From Chlorocebus sabaeus (lineage: Eukaryota > Chordata > Mammalia > Primates > Cercopithecidae): a DNA stretch of 64,000 nt. This document shows positions 22,602 through 34,080 of the stretch, piece after piece. The stretch covers positions 51,412,026-51,476,025 of the forward strand of contig NC_132915.1 in assembly GCF_047675955.1 (NCBI RefSeq). The letters are read 5' to 3'. Each line of letters starts with the position of its first letter. Positions within the stretch are counted from its first letter, which is position 1. Below the pieces are notes generated by a model, which made no database searches, was not told the DNA's origin, and saw only the letters and a program-made list of their open reading frames with translations. Made by a program: the position numbers and the translations under genes.

Positions 22602-22606
22602 GTTCC
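22602..22606. repeat. Target site duplication GTTCC, right copy
   Basis: Matches 20,295-20,299 exactly, after which the L1 ORF1 sequence resumes. Confidence 0.9.
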
Positions 22607-23109
22607 CTTCTCCCCATCTCTTTTAGGGACACCCAGGAGTCATAGATTTCTTCTCTTTATGTAATTCCACATCTCTCAGGGATTTTGTTTATTTCTTTTC
22701 ATTCTTTTTTCTCTATTTCTTTATTACTGTCTTATTTCAGGAAGACAGTCTTTAAGCTCTGAGATTCTTTCCTCCACTTGGCCTAGTCTGCTACTAATAC
22801 TTGTGATTGCATTGTAAAATTTCTTGCAGTGTATTTTTTAGCTGTATCAGGTTGGTTAGGTTCTTTTCTATACTGACTATCTTGTCTGTAAGCTCCTGTG
22901 TTGTTTATGATTTTTTAGCTTCCTTGCATTGGATTTCAACTTACTCTTCTAGCTCAATCATTTCTATCCGTATTCTGAATTATATTTCTGTCATTTCAGC
23001 CATCTCAGCCAGTTCAGAACCTTGCTGGAGAGGTGATGTGTGTTTTTGGAGGTAAAAAGGCACTCCAGCTTTGTGAGTTATCAGGGTTCTTGTGCTGATT
23101 GTTTCTTAT
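22607..23109 (-). pseudogene. L1 ORF1 pseudogene, N-terminal part
   Basis: Minus-strand text continues ORF1 upstream of the provirus, including the coiled-coil region. The likely start codon, near 23,109, appears changed (ATA where ATG is expected). The frame is broken by stops. Confidence 0.75.
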
Positions 23110-24430
23110 CTTCTGGGCTTATCTTCCTTCAGTCTTTGAGGTTGCTTACCTTTGGATGAGTGTTTATTTTTCTTTTATCGTATTTAATGACCTTGAGGAT
23201 TTGATTGTGGTATAAGGTGCAGTCAGCTAACTGGTTTCATTTCTGGAAGAGTTTAGAGATTCAGTGCTCAGCTCTCAACTCTTGGACTGAGTTCTCTAAC
23301 TTTGGAGGACTTGTATTGGGTCCCACTTTGTTCTCTGTCTCCTTTAGATTAGGAATCTGCTATCCTGGGGGCACTGAGGTGCTCCTGGACCACTGTTTAC
23401 TACACACTGATGGGTGATGTCAGCCAAAATGTTTTGTGGTGTAGTGACAGTGGGATCCTTCTTGTCTGCATGTCAACAGCATTGGTAGTAGCAGCTGCGG
23501 CGGAGTGCTAGTGGGTGCTGGGGGGCCTGCTTCCCTGTGGGCATTCATCACAGTGGTGGAGGCAATGCAGCTAGAGGGGGTGTGCTGCCTGTGACTGTGC
23601 AGTCGCACTCAAGGTGGTGTTGACTTGGGAGCGAGATGTTGGCAGGCACTGGTCTGGGTGCCTTCTTTGTGCCCCACAAGCAGGAGTGGTCCCTCAGGGC
23701 AGGGGTGGATCCACTTTTCTCTGTATAGTGCTGGTATAAGGGCAGGATGCTTGCAGCAGGAGGGCTGGTTTGCTCTGTGCCTATCAATGTTCCATCTGCA
23801 ATGGCAATCAGCAGGAGGCAGAGGGGCTGACTGCAGTCCTGCATGCTGGTGGGACAACAAAAGCAAAACCTGCCCTGTGCAGCCACATGCCAGCAAAGCA
23901 ATGTGAGGAGTTGCCAGGGTCCCAGAGGAAGCTGCAGTATTGGAAGGGAATGTGTGGACTGGTGTGTGGCCATAGGCACTGCCCACTGGAGCTCTCCATC
24001 TGTCAGGCATGATCCACCATTGCAAAAGTTATGATGTGGGCCCTCAGGGCACCAAAGGCTGCCCTGCAACCATGTGTGGCCAGGCTGTGGCCCCAGGAGA
24101 GTCTAGCAGACCAAGGGATGCTCAGGTTGGACTGGTCCCATCTGATGGACATGACTCCCCTACAGAGTTCAGGACTGACAGTTCCCCTATGGCTAAAGTC
24201 TCCTATGGGTGCAAATCGAGCCTAGGGGGATGGCCAGGCTTGCCTGGGGCTCCTTTGCCTTTGCTTTAGAGTTGAATGCCCCAACCCACTCAGCAGAGAG
24301 GTGTGGTGGTGAATCCCCTCCAAAACTCTCTTTTTTCTCCCTTCCTGGCTTCTTTGCAGTGTGGAAAGAGAGTATTCAAGTATTTTTGTTTCATTACTTG
24401 CTTAAATAACACCTTTGTCTCATACTGGAA
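23110..24430 (-). promoter_or_regulatory. L1 5' UTR (degenerate), minus strand
   Basis: A GC-rich leader continues from ORF1 to the presumed 5' end. Open frames up to 173 codons lie on both strands here (for example 23,548-24,069, minus); they are typical of old L1 leaders and not genes. The exact 5' end is uncertain, and no clear target duplication was found. Confidence 0.65.
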
Positions 24431-24952
24431 GTCCACAGTATCTGGTTCTTAGTTCCCATTAAATAAAACCGAGGGGCTGAATAGATGAGGGGTTTTCAAA
24501 TTGTGATTAAAGTTCTTAGGAATAAAGGGGCACTTTGGGGGCACTGTTGTAAACAAGCAACACAAAATAGAAAACAAAACAGCCCCCTCTTCCCAACAGC
24601 CTTGTAAAACCGCGGAAGCAGGCAATCCTCCAATGCTAGTCACACTAGGTCAAGTATAAGTTTAATTAATTAGAGGGTTTTTTCCCACCCTTGGGCCTTG
24701 GCCACTCCTTTCTTCGGTGACCTTAGGGTGAGTCACTTGCTGGTCTGTGGGAGTTTGCAGTGCTTCTGCCTGACTCCCAAGAAGAAATCCATGATCCTAC
24801 CCCATTACAGGAGAGCATGTTAGGACCGTGTACTTTCTTTCTTTTATGATTAAACCATTCTTCAAAATCTACTATTTACTAAGTCTGTTAAGTATTGTTG
24901 ACAAAGAACCTGTAAGTTTTGTGCCAAAAAGTTAAATCAAATGAAATAGAAT
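24431..24952. other. Unique sequence, no gene seen
   Basis: No recognisable exon or repeat. A run of unspecialised text with a few C/T-rich segments. Confidence 0.5.
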
Positions 24953-24960
24953 GAAAAACA

Positions 24961-25268
24961 GGCCGGGCGCGGTGGCTCAAGCCTGTAATCCCAGCACTTT
25001 GGGAGGCCGAGACGGGCGGATCACGAGGTCAGGAGATCGAGACCATCCTGGCTAACACGGCGAAACCCCGTCTCTACTAAAAAATACAAAAAACTAGCCG
25101 GACGAGGTGGCGGGCGCCTGTAGTCCCAGCTACTCGGGAGGCTGAGGCAGGAGAATGGCGTAAACCTGGGAGGCGGAGCTTGCAGTGAGCTGAGATCCGG
25201 CCACTGCACTCCAGCCCGGGCGACAGAGCCAGACTCCGTCTCAAAAAAAAAAAAAAAAAAAAAAAAAA
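24961..25268 (+). repeat. Young AluY with Old World monkey-type changes
   Basis: A nearly consensus Alu. Diagnostic-looking changes are CTCAAGCCTGTAATCC, GGCCGAGACGGGCGGATCAC, ACTAGCCGGACGAGGTGGCG, ATGGCGTAAACC and GAGATCCGGCCACTGC. I associate this set with AluY lineages abundant in Old World monkeys. GAAAAACA occurs before (24,953-24,960) and after (25,269-25,276) as a target duplication, and the poly-A is long and clean, so it is one of the youngest insertions here. Confidence 0.93.
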
Positions 25269-25276
25269 GAAAAACA

Positions 25277-25975
25277 GGAGGCCACTTGGAATGGAAAAAT
25301 GTTTATACCTGGAATCATTTTATGGTCAACTTTCTTGGATTAAAAAAAAATTCACTTAGTTATTCTCAAAAAGGTAAGCATGAGCATTAATGATAAACCT
25401 TGGAATTAACCTATAGCCTAGGGATCTTCCTCAATAACTTCTACCTCATCTAGAAAAAGCCAGCTGAAGCAAAAGAGATGTACTCTTTTCACAAAGACTA
25501 CTCAGTTTGCAAGTTAAAATCGTTTCCTAATAGTTTCTTCAAAGACATAGATATAATAGTCTGTTGCTAAGCATATTGACATTTTTGGTATTGTAAAACC
25601 CAATAAGCCCAAATTAACAGCTTATTCCTGTTTGAATTATAAAGTAGGGCTCTTTAGAGATTTTAACAAGTCATTTGCTAACGTACTCTAGAAATTTAGT
25701 TTGATTAAAAAGTTTAAAAGTTTGAGGGTCCTTATATATCATGCAAAATAATTTGGAGAGCACTTAGTAATCTTTAATGATTAACGGTAATATTAATTTT
25801 TAAAAACGAATGAAAAAGTTTAAGTTTGAGTAGTTGAGTGAATACCAGCAGCAAGAAAACGAGACTCCTTGTTCTCTTTAGTGGGGACTGATATTAGGGG
25901 CTAAAATCTGGGCACCAAGTATGTTCAATGCTACTATGGTATTTCTGCCTCTAGGTCTTTTTGTGGGCTGAGATA
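25277..25975. other. Unique sequence, no gene seen
   Basis: AT-rich, no repeat family or exon recognised. Confidence 0.5.
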
Positions 25976-26135
25976 GGAAATACATACAGGTATATAGACA
26001 TATAAACACCTACATATATACTTACTACAGGTATTTTTATATATACATAAATTATATACATATACATGTACATATATATACATGCATATAAATGTATACG
26101 TGTGTGTGTATATATCTATCTATTTAGAAATCTTG
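25976..26135. repeat. TA/CA-rich low-complexity tract
   Basis: Interspersed TATA, ACATA and GTGTGTGTATATAT phrases. Low-complexity DNA. Confidence 0.75.
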
Positions 26136-26539
26136 AGTCCATGCTGATACCACTGATTCTGATCCATCCTCACTAAGTGCTTGCTTTCTCTATTTCATGT
26201 TCATTAGCCCCCTTTTCCACAGTAAGAAAACAAGTAGCTCCCAACAACTTCAATACATTTACTAATTTGTTAACTCTTATAATAGATCTAAAATAATTTC
26301 AGAATTGCTTTGCCCATACCTCTGAAACCCTTCAGGATTTGTCTGGTGTTCTCTACCCTGTGCATATAACTTGCCCAAAGCTAAGGGTTTATAGTCAAAT
26401 GCTGTGATCATAAGCTACTCAGAGTTGTGCTTTCATTGCCACACCATCCCTGTAATATGCTACATTTTTCTTTTAAAATAACATTGGGTTCATGTTTGCA
26501 GTTTGCTTTCATTTTCTTTCCTTTCTTTTCCTTTTTCAA

Positions 26540-26860
26540 ATTATCTTTGTTCTTTGAGTGTGTAGAATATTAAGATAACTTCATGTCCAACTGTAAAAAC
26601 AGGAATTCTCAGGGAAGTGTCACACTTTGCATATACGTTCCACACGCTTCCCCTGAAAACTTCATGGTTTTCACTTTTCCTCTTTCTTTTTGTAAAGATA
26701 TGAATGATTTCTTACTTCCTAATCTTTTTGACACAAAAGGTGACGTGCTATATGCATTCTTCTGCACTGTGCTTTTGGTCGTTTAACAATACATCTTGGA
26801 AATTGCTGCACATTGGTTCATAAGTATCTTATTTATTTATTTTTTTTTACAGCTTCATGG
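26540..26860 (-). repeat. Probable old LINE (L1M-like) sequence, antisense
   Basis: TTTAACAATACATCTTGGAA, CACATTGGTTCATAAGTATC and ACAGCTTCATGG resemble the antisense 3' region of old L1M elements. The match is partial. An open frame at 26,583-26,786 has no recognisable protein features. Confidence 0.4.
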
Positions 26861-26890
26861 AACTTACAGAGCAACAATAAGCTAGCGATT

Positions 26891-26891
26891 C

Positions 26892-26922
<31 letters not shown>

Positions 26923-26969
26923 GAGAGAGAGAGAGGGAGAGAGAGAGAGAGAAAGACAGAGACAGAGAT
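26891..26969. repeat. (GA)n/(CAGA)n microsatellite
   Basis: A purine-rich run of GA with a (CAGA)n block, on the plus strand. The minus-strand open frame over it (leucine/serine repeats) is an artefact of the repeat. Confidence 0.93.
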
Positions 26970-28270
26970 AAAGTTACTGTTGTATGATGTGGGGATTTGG
27001 GGGAAGAAGATAGGTAAAAAACATATTTTGGAAGTTTTCTTTGGGTTGTGAGGTGTGAGGTGTAATTCTCTGTACATCCTTATCCCCTAATAAAAATCTC
27101 AGAAAAGGCCACTCTTCTGTTTGATTGAATATGTCACTTTGATGAAGCAGTTTGAAAGTGAAACATGAAGGTTGAATTTGAATTACAGGAGAGCATCAAT
27201 GCTATCATATGGTGAGTCATGTAAAATTTCTGTTTCAAGTGTAGCTAAAGTTAGAGGGTCCTTCCAGGGCTGGCTGTGCTGCAAGAAGAGGGTCAGTGGA
27301 TGTCCAGATCCCTGTCCTCTGGAAATTGGGATTTCGAGGCTAGTCCTAGACAGGGAGATTTCCCACAGCGGGTAATAGAGACTGAAAAATAAGCTGAGTG
27401 AGCAAAGTCATGGAATCTGCATGAAATAAACATTTCATTGACAGTCTGGGATCCACAGGGTTAGATGTAGACATCAGAGCTGGGTTATTGTGCCTAAATC
27501 TGAGAACTGAAGATGAAAGGAGGCCCAAACATTTGAAGAATAAACAGGGAGGGACTCAGGATGATCTTCCAGCTAGAACAAGCACTGCTGTTCACAGCTT
27601 CTTTTGAAGTTCTGCTCGGGTGTGGTGGGTCAGCTGAGTTTAACAGATCTAAGATACAAACACGTAGAAATCCAAGGCCTGGAATAGAGTGGCACAGAAA
27701 AGGTCCAGACAGGGAGTTAAAGTGAGCAAAATATAAGCATGAAGGGAAAATAGTTGAATTTCACTTCTATATTTTGGAAAGAGATCTAGGATGAGATGTA
27801 ATGAAGGAGCCTTATTAAACAAATCCTAGAATACCCAAACTTAGGTTCTTGAGTAGATATGTCTGAAAATTAAGTTATATTTTAAATATCAGGTAGTAAA
27901 CATAAGTAATTTACTTCCTTACTAGGCTGAAAATATGCCTCGCTGCCAGTATGAATTCTTAGGTGAGTAATTTAGAATTAACTGAAAGAAAGTAGACATA
28001 TTCAAGTAATTGTTTTTCTTTTTTGGTAAGACAGGATGTAAGAGCTTATAGTGTGATCAATTGCAAAACACCTTTCCCACTTCTTCTTTCTCTGTTCACT
28101 GCTTTCCTCTTTCATTATTGAATTTGTGACAGACATCTATAATAAAACCTGAAGGCCGAGAGAAAAATACACTTAGTTAAATTTGTTAAACGGGCTGTAT
28201 TTAAGGGTTTTCTTAGAATTAAAAAATAAAAGGGAAATTAAAATTGATGTAAATTTTTAGATAGTCATAA
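26970..28270. other. Unique sequence, no gene seen
   Basis: No family recognised. The open frame at 27,172-27,375 has no recognisable domain. Confidence 0.5.
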
Positions 28271-28274
28271 CATT

Positions 28275-28360
28275 TTTTCTGAGCTAAAAAAATTTTAAAT
28301 AAATAATTGCATCTACTTATGGGGTACAGTGCAGTGCTTTGATATATGTATTCATCCCTG
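28275..28360 (-). repeat. L1MA/L1MB 3' end fragment, antisense
   Basis: ATCTACTTATGGGGTACAGT and TTTGATATATGTATTCA match the antisense 3' UTR of L1MA/L1MB-age elements. Confidence 0.55.
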
Positions 28361-28362
28361 AG

Positions 28363-28838
28363 TTTGTTCTGTAGTATTCTTTTTGGCTGTCAGATGAAGC
28401 CTAGGATGCCTTCAAATAGTGATTTTTAAATGGATATAATAAAATACACAAAATTACTAAAGAAGCCAATTAAATTGAAATATAGCTACCAAAAAATTTT
28501 TTAAAATTGTAATACGGTAATATATATACTCTTTAGGTTTAACAGAATAAATAACAGGGAAATAACTTTAGATCTATTATAATGAGTAATATGATACTGG
28601 TGAATATAAACAATATTATTTTGTGACAATTGTTATATGCTATAAAAATATCTTAAATTTACATTGGTGAAAAAATCAAAGTTATTGTTATCACTTCTAT
28701 GGTTTGTTTCTTATGCTCATAATTAAATGAAATGATAGATTCCAGTTAGCAAAAATAAATACTTAAATTTTTCCTAGTTCACAGATTCCCTGAATTGCAG
28801 GGATTTTGAACCCCATTTAGGAACCTCTGCTCTAAGAA
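28363..28838. repeat. Old DNA-transposon-like repeat, family not named
   Basis: GTCAGATGAAGCCTAGGATG, AATTAAATTGAAATATAGCT, TTTGTTTCTTATGCTCATAA and GGAACCTCTGCTCTA follow, in order, a widespread mammalian repeat that I remember as having inverted ends beginning CAGGGGTTCTTAACC. I cannot name the family. About 475 bases, diverged. Confidence 0.55.
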
Positions 28839-29824
28839 ATTATTATATGTTATGGTATCTTAATATATAAATATGAAACAAAGATACAAGTATACAAAAA
28901 TAAATACATCCTCTTGTGATGGTCACCCACCACCTTAGTGATTTCCAATTTCAATGATTTCATTTTCAGGAATTTTATTTTAAAAAGCTGTCTGATAATT
29001 TTTATACCTAATTTCTTGTCATATACTTTTATACCTATATATTTTGTTAAAATACGTATCACGTTTGTTAATTTGAGTATTTATTTAAATGTATTATTTC
29101 TACTGACTTTTTTCCATAGTGGCTGATTTCATTGCATATTTTATTAATTTTGTGTTACACATTTTATAAATTTATTACATTTTACCATGTGCCTTGCATG
29201 GTCAAATGTAATAAGATAATTCCCACTTTACCTGTGGGAATTCTTTGAGGCCTGAGTTTATATGCTTTTTCTCTAGAAAGGATTTATATTTACTTCTTTC
29301 AGGTGCCTGGAGACACTACCAACCCAGGAACCATTTAAACCAAATTTTCAGCTTTATTTTTCTTTTTAAGATCCACATAGGTATTGTGACCAGAAGGTCC
29401 TAAATCTGTGTGTGAGTGCAGGATTATAGTTAGTAATTTTCTGGGTAGATTTCTTTTTTTTTGGCCCAGATCTAAGGATGAATCAAGAAAGTATCTTTAT
29501 GTCTCCTTGAAGGTGTGGCCTTTTAGAAATGCCAGATTTAGGTGTCTTTTCCCACCTTACTGACTTCCTGGGTCCCATAGTGGGTCAGCAGATGCTCACC
29601 AACCAAATGCAGCCCCAAGTATTTGCTTAACTCTGTAGAAATGTATGTTTTTCATTGTTTTTGGCCTCTGAGAATTTCCCTGACTTTCCTGCCTACTCAG
29701 GCTTGCATTAGTTTATGCAAAAAATTACTTTATACAGCTTTTTAAAAATTTGGTTATATTCTCTACTGGGAGGAATTCTTTGGATAGGCAGAACACCATT
29801 TGTAAGATTTGGTTCTGATTGACA
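28839..29824. other. Unique sequence, no gene seen
   Basis: About 1 kb of AT-rich text without recognised family or exon. Confidence 0.5.
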
Positions 29825-30000
29825 TTCTATCCTGTTTAATTTTGTTTAATCTTTACAATAATCCTGTGAGGTCTCTCTCATGTCCCCTTTAGTTATAAAT
29901 GTGGAAAAGAGAGTCAGCAAGAGCAACTAAACTACTCAACATTATAGCAAATTGGTGGCAACGGTGGGATTTAAAACAATTTCTGCTAGGTCACTACCAG
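29825..30000 (+). repeat. MIR-like SINE
   Basis: TTTAATCTTTACAATAATCC, TGTGAGGTCTCTCTCAT, ATGTGGAAAAGAGAGTCAGC and GGTGGGATTTAAAACA follow the MIR order (cacaacaaccctatgaggt, gatgaggaaactgaggc, gggattcgaaccc). Confidence 0.65.
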
Positions 30001-30109
30001 AAGAACTCATGTTGTTTCCCTTTTGCTCCCCTGGTTTTCGTTCTGTGCCTTAACACAGCGTTTTATCATGTACATTATACCAGAATGTTAGGTCTTTTCT
30101 AGCAGAGAG

Positions 30110-30215
30110 TTTTGTCTGTTTTGCCCTCTCACATACAACCAGCATCTAGAGCAGAGCTGACTCACAAGAGGTCAGTAAGTATTCATTCGATCGACAAATC
30201 AGTGAATTTTTACGC
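30110..30215 (+). repeat. L2/MIR-type 3' end fragment
   Basis: CAGCATCTAGAGCAGAGCTG and GGTCAGTAAGTATTCATTCG resemble the L2 3' end (agcacagtgcctggcac, ctcaataaatatt). Confidence 0.45.
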
Positions 30216-31570
30216 TACCACATAATCTTCATAATGATAATTTTTGAGGCTATGTAACAAGCCATTTGAGTTGATTAATTAAGAATCTCTTTTTTGAAGA
30301 TCATTGTGTTTTTACCTTAGTCTAAGAAAAAAAATCTATATGTACTAAGATGTCATGGTAAGAGCTATCTTGTAAGGGCAAACAATACTCAGGAACTGGT
30401 CAATTATTTTTCTTTCTTGTTGTGTCTCTGTCCCACATTGCTTAAATCCTTTTCAGTGTTGTTTTGTTTTGTTTTTAAATCAAATCAAATCACATCATGA
30501 AGTTCCTGCATTTCAACTTGTCACATTGGTCTGATGGGTTCCCCGCTCCTAGTTTCGAGAGCTTCGGAGGTGGCTCCCTTTCATCTTCTGTACTATTCTT
30601 TGTAGAGATTAGTCACAACAACAACGTGATCTCAGGCATTTCTTCTCCTGTGCAGCTGACCATGAAGCAAAGTAAAAGGGCAAACTATTTATAAGTCAAG
30701 CGGTTACAGGTGCAGAGAATAGATAAGTATTTAGCTTTGTCCAGGTTGGGAGACCATTCTTACTGAATTTCCTTGTTTGGACTATTATAGCATAGGCTCA
30801 CATTTACAGGCAGGTCTCGAGCTTTTTAAAAAGCACGTCCCAGTGGCTGAACGTAACCCCACCTAAACTGCCTTGAGAAATCTCTCAGTCAATGTCTCTA
30901 TTATCAGTTGACATTTTTCCAGTCAAAAACTCTTAAGTAATGTGCCTACTTAATGCTTCCTCCAATGCTATGCGAGGAAGAGGTAAAATTCACAGGGGAC
31001 AGCAAAGAAATTAGTAATACACAGAATACTTGCTATGACTGATATATATGCAGCCATGGGAGCATCCACTGGAGAACTGCTCCCTTTGGTGTGGGCAGGG
31101 ATGGCTCCACAGAGAGGAGTCAGGAAAGTATATCAATGTTCCTGCGAAGGTGTGGCTTCTTGGAAATCCTAGCTTTAGGGGGTCTTTTACCTTCTCTTAC
31201 CTTCTCCAGTTATTCACAAATAGCCTTACCAAGTTCATTATTCCTCAACATTTTTCTCTTTTTTCATCCTTTTCCTCCCAGCTTGGATTTGTATCTATTA
31301 ATTACTAATAGAGGTGATGATTTATTGTTTACAATTAAGATGTAATTTATTTCTCCAGGAAGAGAGAGGAAAAGCTATGGTTCTAACTCCTCCTCACCCC
31401 TGATAATCACTTGTGTTAATTAAGTCCTTTAATATGCATGCACCTAGCAAACACTTTTCCCAGTTTGTCCCTGAAATGCTCTTGTTTCTATTTCCTGTAT
31501 TCAAGGAGCAACAATTCTTTGATGCTCACCTACCTTTGTTTATTTGCTTTTTAAAATTTATGACCTTACT
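30216..31570. other. Unique sequence, no gene seen
   Basis: Open frames at 30,497-30,694 and 31,048-31,345 have no recognisable domains. A TTTTG-rich run lies near 30,457. Confidence 0.5.
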
Positions 31571-31872
31571 GACCGGGTGCGGTGGCTCACGCCTATAATC
31601 CCAGCACTTTGGGAGGCTGAGGCGGTTGGATCACGAGGTCAGGAGATCGAGACCATCCTGGTTAACACGGTGAAACCCTGTCTCTACTAAAAATACAAAA
31701 AAATTAGCCGGGCATGGTGGCTGGCGCCTGTAGTCCCAGCTACTCCAGAGGCTGAGACAGGAGAATGGCATGAACCCAGGAGGTGGAGCTTGCAGTGATC
31801 TGAGATAGCACCACTGCACTCCAGCCTGGGCGACAGAGCGAGACTCTATCTCAAAAAAAAAAAAAAAAAAAA
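31571..31872 (+). repeat. AluY-type SINE
   Basis: Complete two-arm Alu, from GACCGGGTGCGGTGGCTCAC to GCACTCCAGCCTGGGCGACA, with AATGGCATGAACCCAGGAGG of the AluY type and a clean A tail. Confidence 0.93.
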
Positions 31873-33667
31873 TTTTGTGCTTGCTTATTTGTACTCTTGC
31901 TCGACATGGTCTCTCTTGCCTCTCAAATTGTAGGAATATTGAATATATCATTCTTACCAAATTAGCTGTTTGATCCCACTACAAATCTAGTATTTTTATC
32001 TTGAACAACTTTTTTCTTTTAACAATGTGTGTGAAATTTTTCCCAATTAATTCTTTGGAGTTCAAGGGTTAGATGTTATTTATCATGCTTCATGGGTTTG
32101 TTTTTAGATTTAAGATGTTAATGTACACAAAAAAATACAAAAAATGCTTAGGTTCATAAAATAAATATTAATTTCCCAGAGTTTGTGTCTTTTTGCCCTT
32201 TCCTTTTCAAATTTCCTTTATTATATATTCATTCATTCTTTATTTCTGTAACAAAAAGTTCCAAAATATCTTTGTTCTTAGCACTTTGCAGGCACAGGGT
32301 GTACACAAACTAATAAGATGTGGACTCTTCCACAGAAGATGGGAGGACATGCTGTTTGAATACATCAATAAATAAGAAATAGTTTCATGCTATTTTTGTT
32401 CAATATGTATTTAATGATTGGTTTTACTCTTTCTTTGATGTCTGTGAAGCTTCTATTACTTTGTGAGAATTTTGTTTACTGAATCAAATTTTCTGCCTGG
32501 AGGCCTTAAGCTGCTGTGACAGACATGTTGAAATTTTTATAATGCGTGAGTAGAGTATCAGTGTTGAGGCTCAATGCAGGGCATTTGAGAACACTGGTTT
32601 TTCTGTAAGAAAACAACTTCCTATCACTCTGACCCTAGGCAACAGATTTACAGATGCACTTAGGAAATCTAGTGATCTTTACTATCTGTTATCTCTAAAT
32701 ATGACTGAATTGCATTGAATAAATATTTACTGAGAGTCTACTAAGAAGAGCCTCCAAGATTCTGCATTAGATTTGTACAGAGGTGGCTGTAATATGCTAG
32801 GAGAGCCATCAGAGGAGACAGAAACAAACTCATGGTGGTAAGAGGATGCAGGAGTCTGTGGTGGCTGTGGTCTTAGGAATATTTCAGGATATCAAGGAAG
32901 TAAGCTGATGAATGATTTCTGAAAGGGCTTTGAATACTTGGCTGGCAATGGCAAGTTACATATGACCAACCTAATTATCCCTTTGCTCCTCATCCAATAA
33001 TGAGTCAGTGTCTGTCTGGTGAGGTTCTGACACACCCAAAGTGCTCTGCCAGCAGATATATGAAACCCCGAAGAATAGTCTTCATATGATCTTTGGTTGT
33101 GATATGATTAGGAGGGAGTAGTCTGAATTGTGGGGCTCCTGAAGTCTTCAAGCAGGGTTCTGGTCAGCAAGTTCTCTCCTGGAAGGTGGGAGGGGTCCTG
33201 AGGGGTCATGATCTATTCAAGCCCCCATCCAACCCCCACATCATGAAACATTCTCATTTATGTCTTCTGGTGCTTCATGTTACATATGAAGTACAAAGAC
33301 CGTTGGATACTTTCGCTTTCATTTTGGAAATCCTATCTACTGAGGTTAGGAAATATGGTTTCTAGGGTTTGTTGACCATTTAGTTACAATTTGGGATTGC
33401 AACTGACTTGCAGGATTTCAGACAATGCAAAGGCAAAGTGTAGTCTATTCCTAGAAGAAAAACCATGGGTTGGAGAGACTTTTTTTATCTATGCCACTTT
33501 TTAACCTTTTTTTCGAGGTACTGGCAGTTATAGCCACATAACTCTCTTAGGCCATTGACGGCTGGGTCTAGATCTGTGACTTTCAAATTAGTTCCTAATA
33601 GTGTTGGAATAGGGTTATAGTGGTGTCAATTGTAAATTGGTTCCTAAAATTTTATTTATGTCCCATC
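31873..33667. other. Mostly unique sequence, possible weak L2 relic
   Basis: Around 32,705-32,850, CATTGAATAAATATTTACTG followed by GAGTCTACTA vaguely resembles antisense L2. No exon was recognised. Confidence 0.4.
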
Positions 33668-33755
33668 TACTCCTTTAACAAATATGCCTTAAGCACCTAC
33701 TATGTGAGGGACTCTGTGTTAATTCTTGTCAAGAGATATAAAAATGTATAGTCTT
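33668..33755 (-). repeat. L2 fragment, antisense
   Basis: CTTTAACAAATATGCCTTAA followed by GCACCTACTATGTGAGGGAC fits the antisense L2 3' end. An Alu interrupts it. Confidence 0.65.
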
Positions 33756-33756
33756 G

Positions 33757-34069
33757 GCCAGACACGGTGGCTCACGCCTGTAATCCCAGCACTTTGGGAG
33801 GCTGAGGTGGGCAGATCATGAGGTCAGGAGATCGAGACCATCCTGGCTAACACGGTGAAATCCCGTCTCTACTAAAAATACAAAAATTTAGCCGGGCGTG
33901 GTGGTGGGCGCCTGTAGTCCCAGCTACTTGGGAGGCTGAGGCAGGAGAATGGTGTGAACCTGGGAGGTGGAGCTTGTAGTGAGCTGAGACCGTGCCACTG
34001 CACTCCAGCCCAGGTGACAGAGTGAGAGTCAGTCTCAAAAAAACAAAACAAAACAAAGCAAAACAAAAA
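33757..34069 (+). repeat. AluY-type SINE
   Basis: Complete Alu with GGAGAATGGTGTGAACCTGG and an (AAAAC)n-type tail. TAGTCTTG is found on both sides (ending 33,756 and 34,073-34,080), a probable target duplication. Confidence 0.93.
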
Positions 34070-34080
34070 CTGTAGTCTTG

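Larger units (their letters stand above)
16525..24430 (-). mobile_element. Long dead L1 on the minus strand, split by a MaLR provirus
   Basis: An oligo-T start, then antisense 3' UTR, ORF2, ORF1 and a GC-rich 5' UTR are visible in order. A complete MaLR provirus interrupts ORF1 at 20,300-22,601. The 5' end is approximate, because L1 leader text fades between about 24,370 and 24,430. Relative to the first L1, about 0.9 kb is missing between mid-ORF1 and the ORF2 endonuclease region near 20,190. The age class is similar to the first L1 (L1PB/L1MA). It is inactive. Confidence 0.88.

Noticed and set aside
23548..24069. 173-codon minus-strand frame with histidine/cysteine-rich text
   Set aside because: It lies in the L1 5' UTR. 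The cysteines and histidines have no zinc-finger spacing that I can recognise.
16519..24385. Possible target duplication of the second L1 (CCTGGGAAAG against TGTGGAAAGAG)
   Set aside because: The match is short and imperfect, and the L1 5' end is not fixed, so it is not reported as a feature.
26847..27077. Serine/leucine repeat protein frame
   Set aside because: Produced by the (GA)n microsatellite read in antisense.
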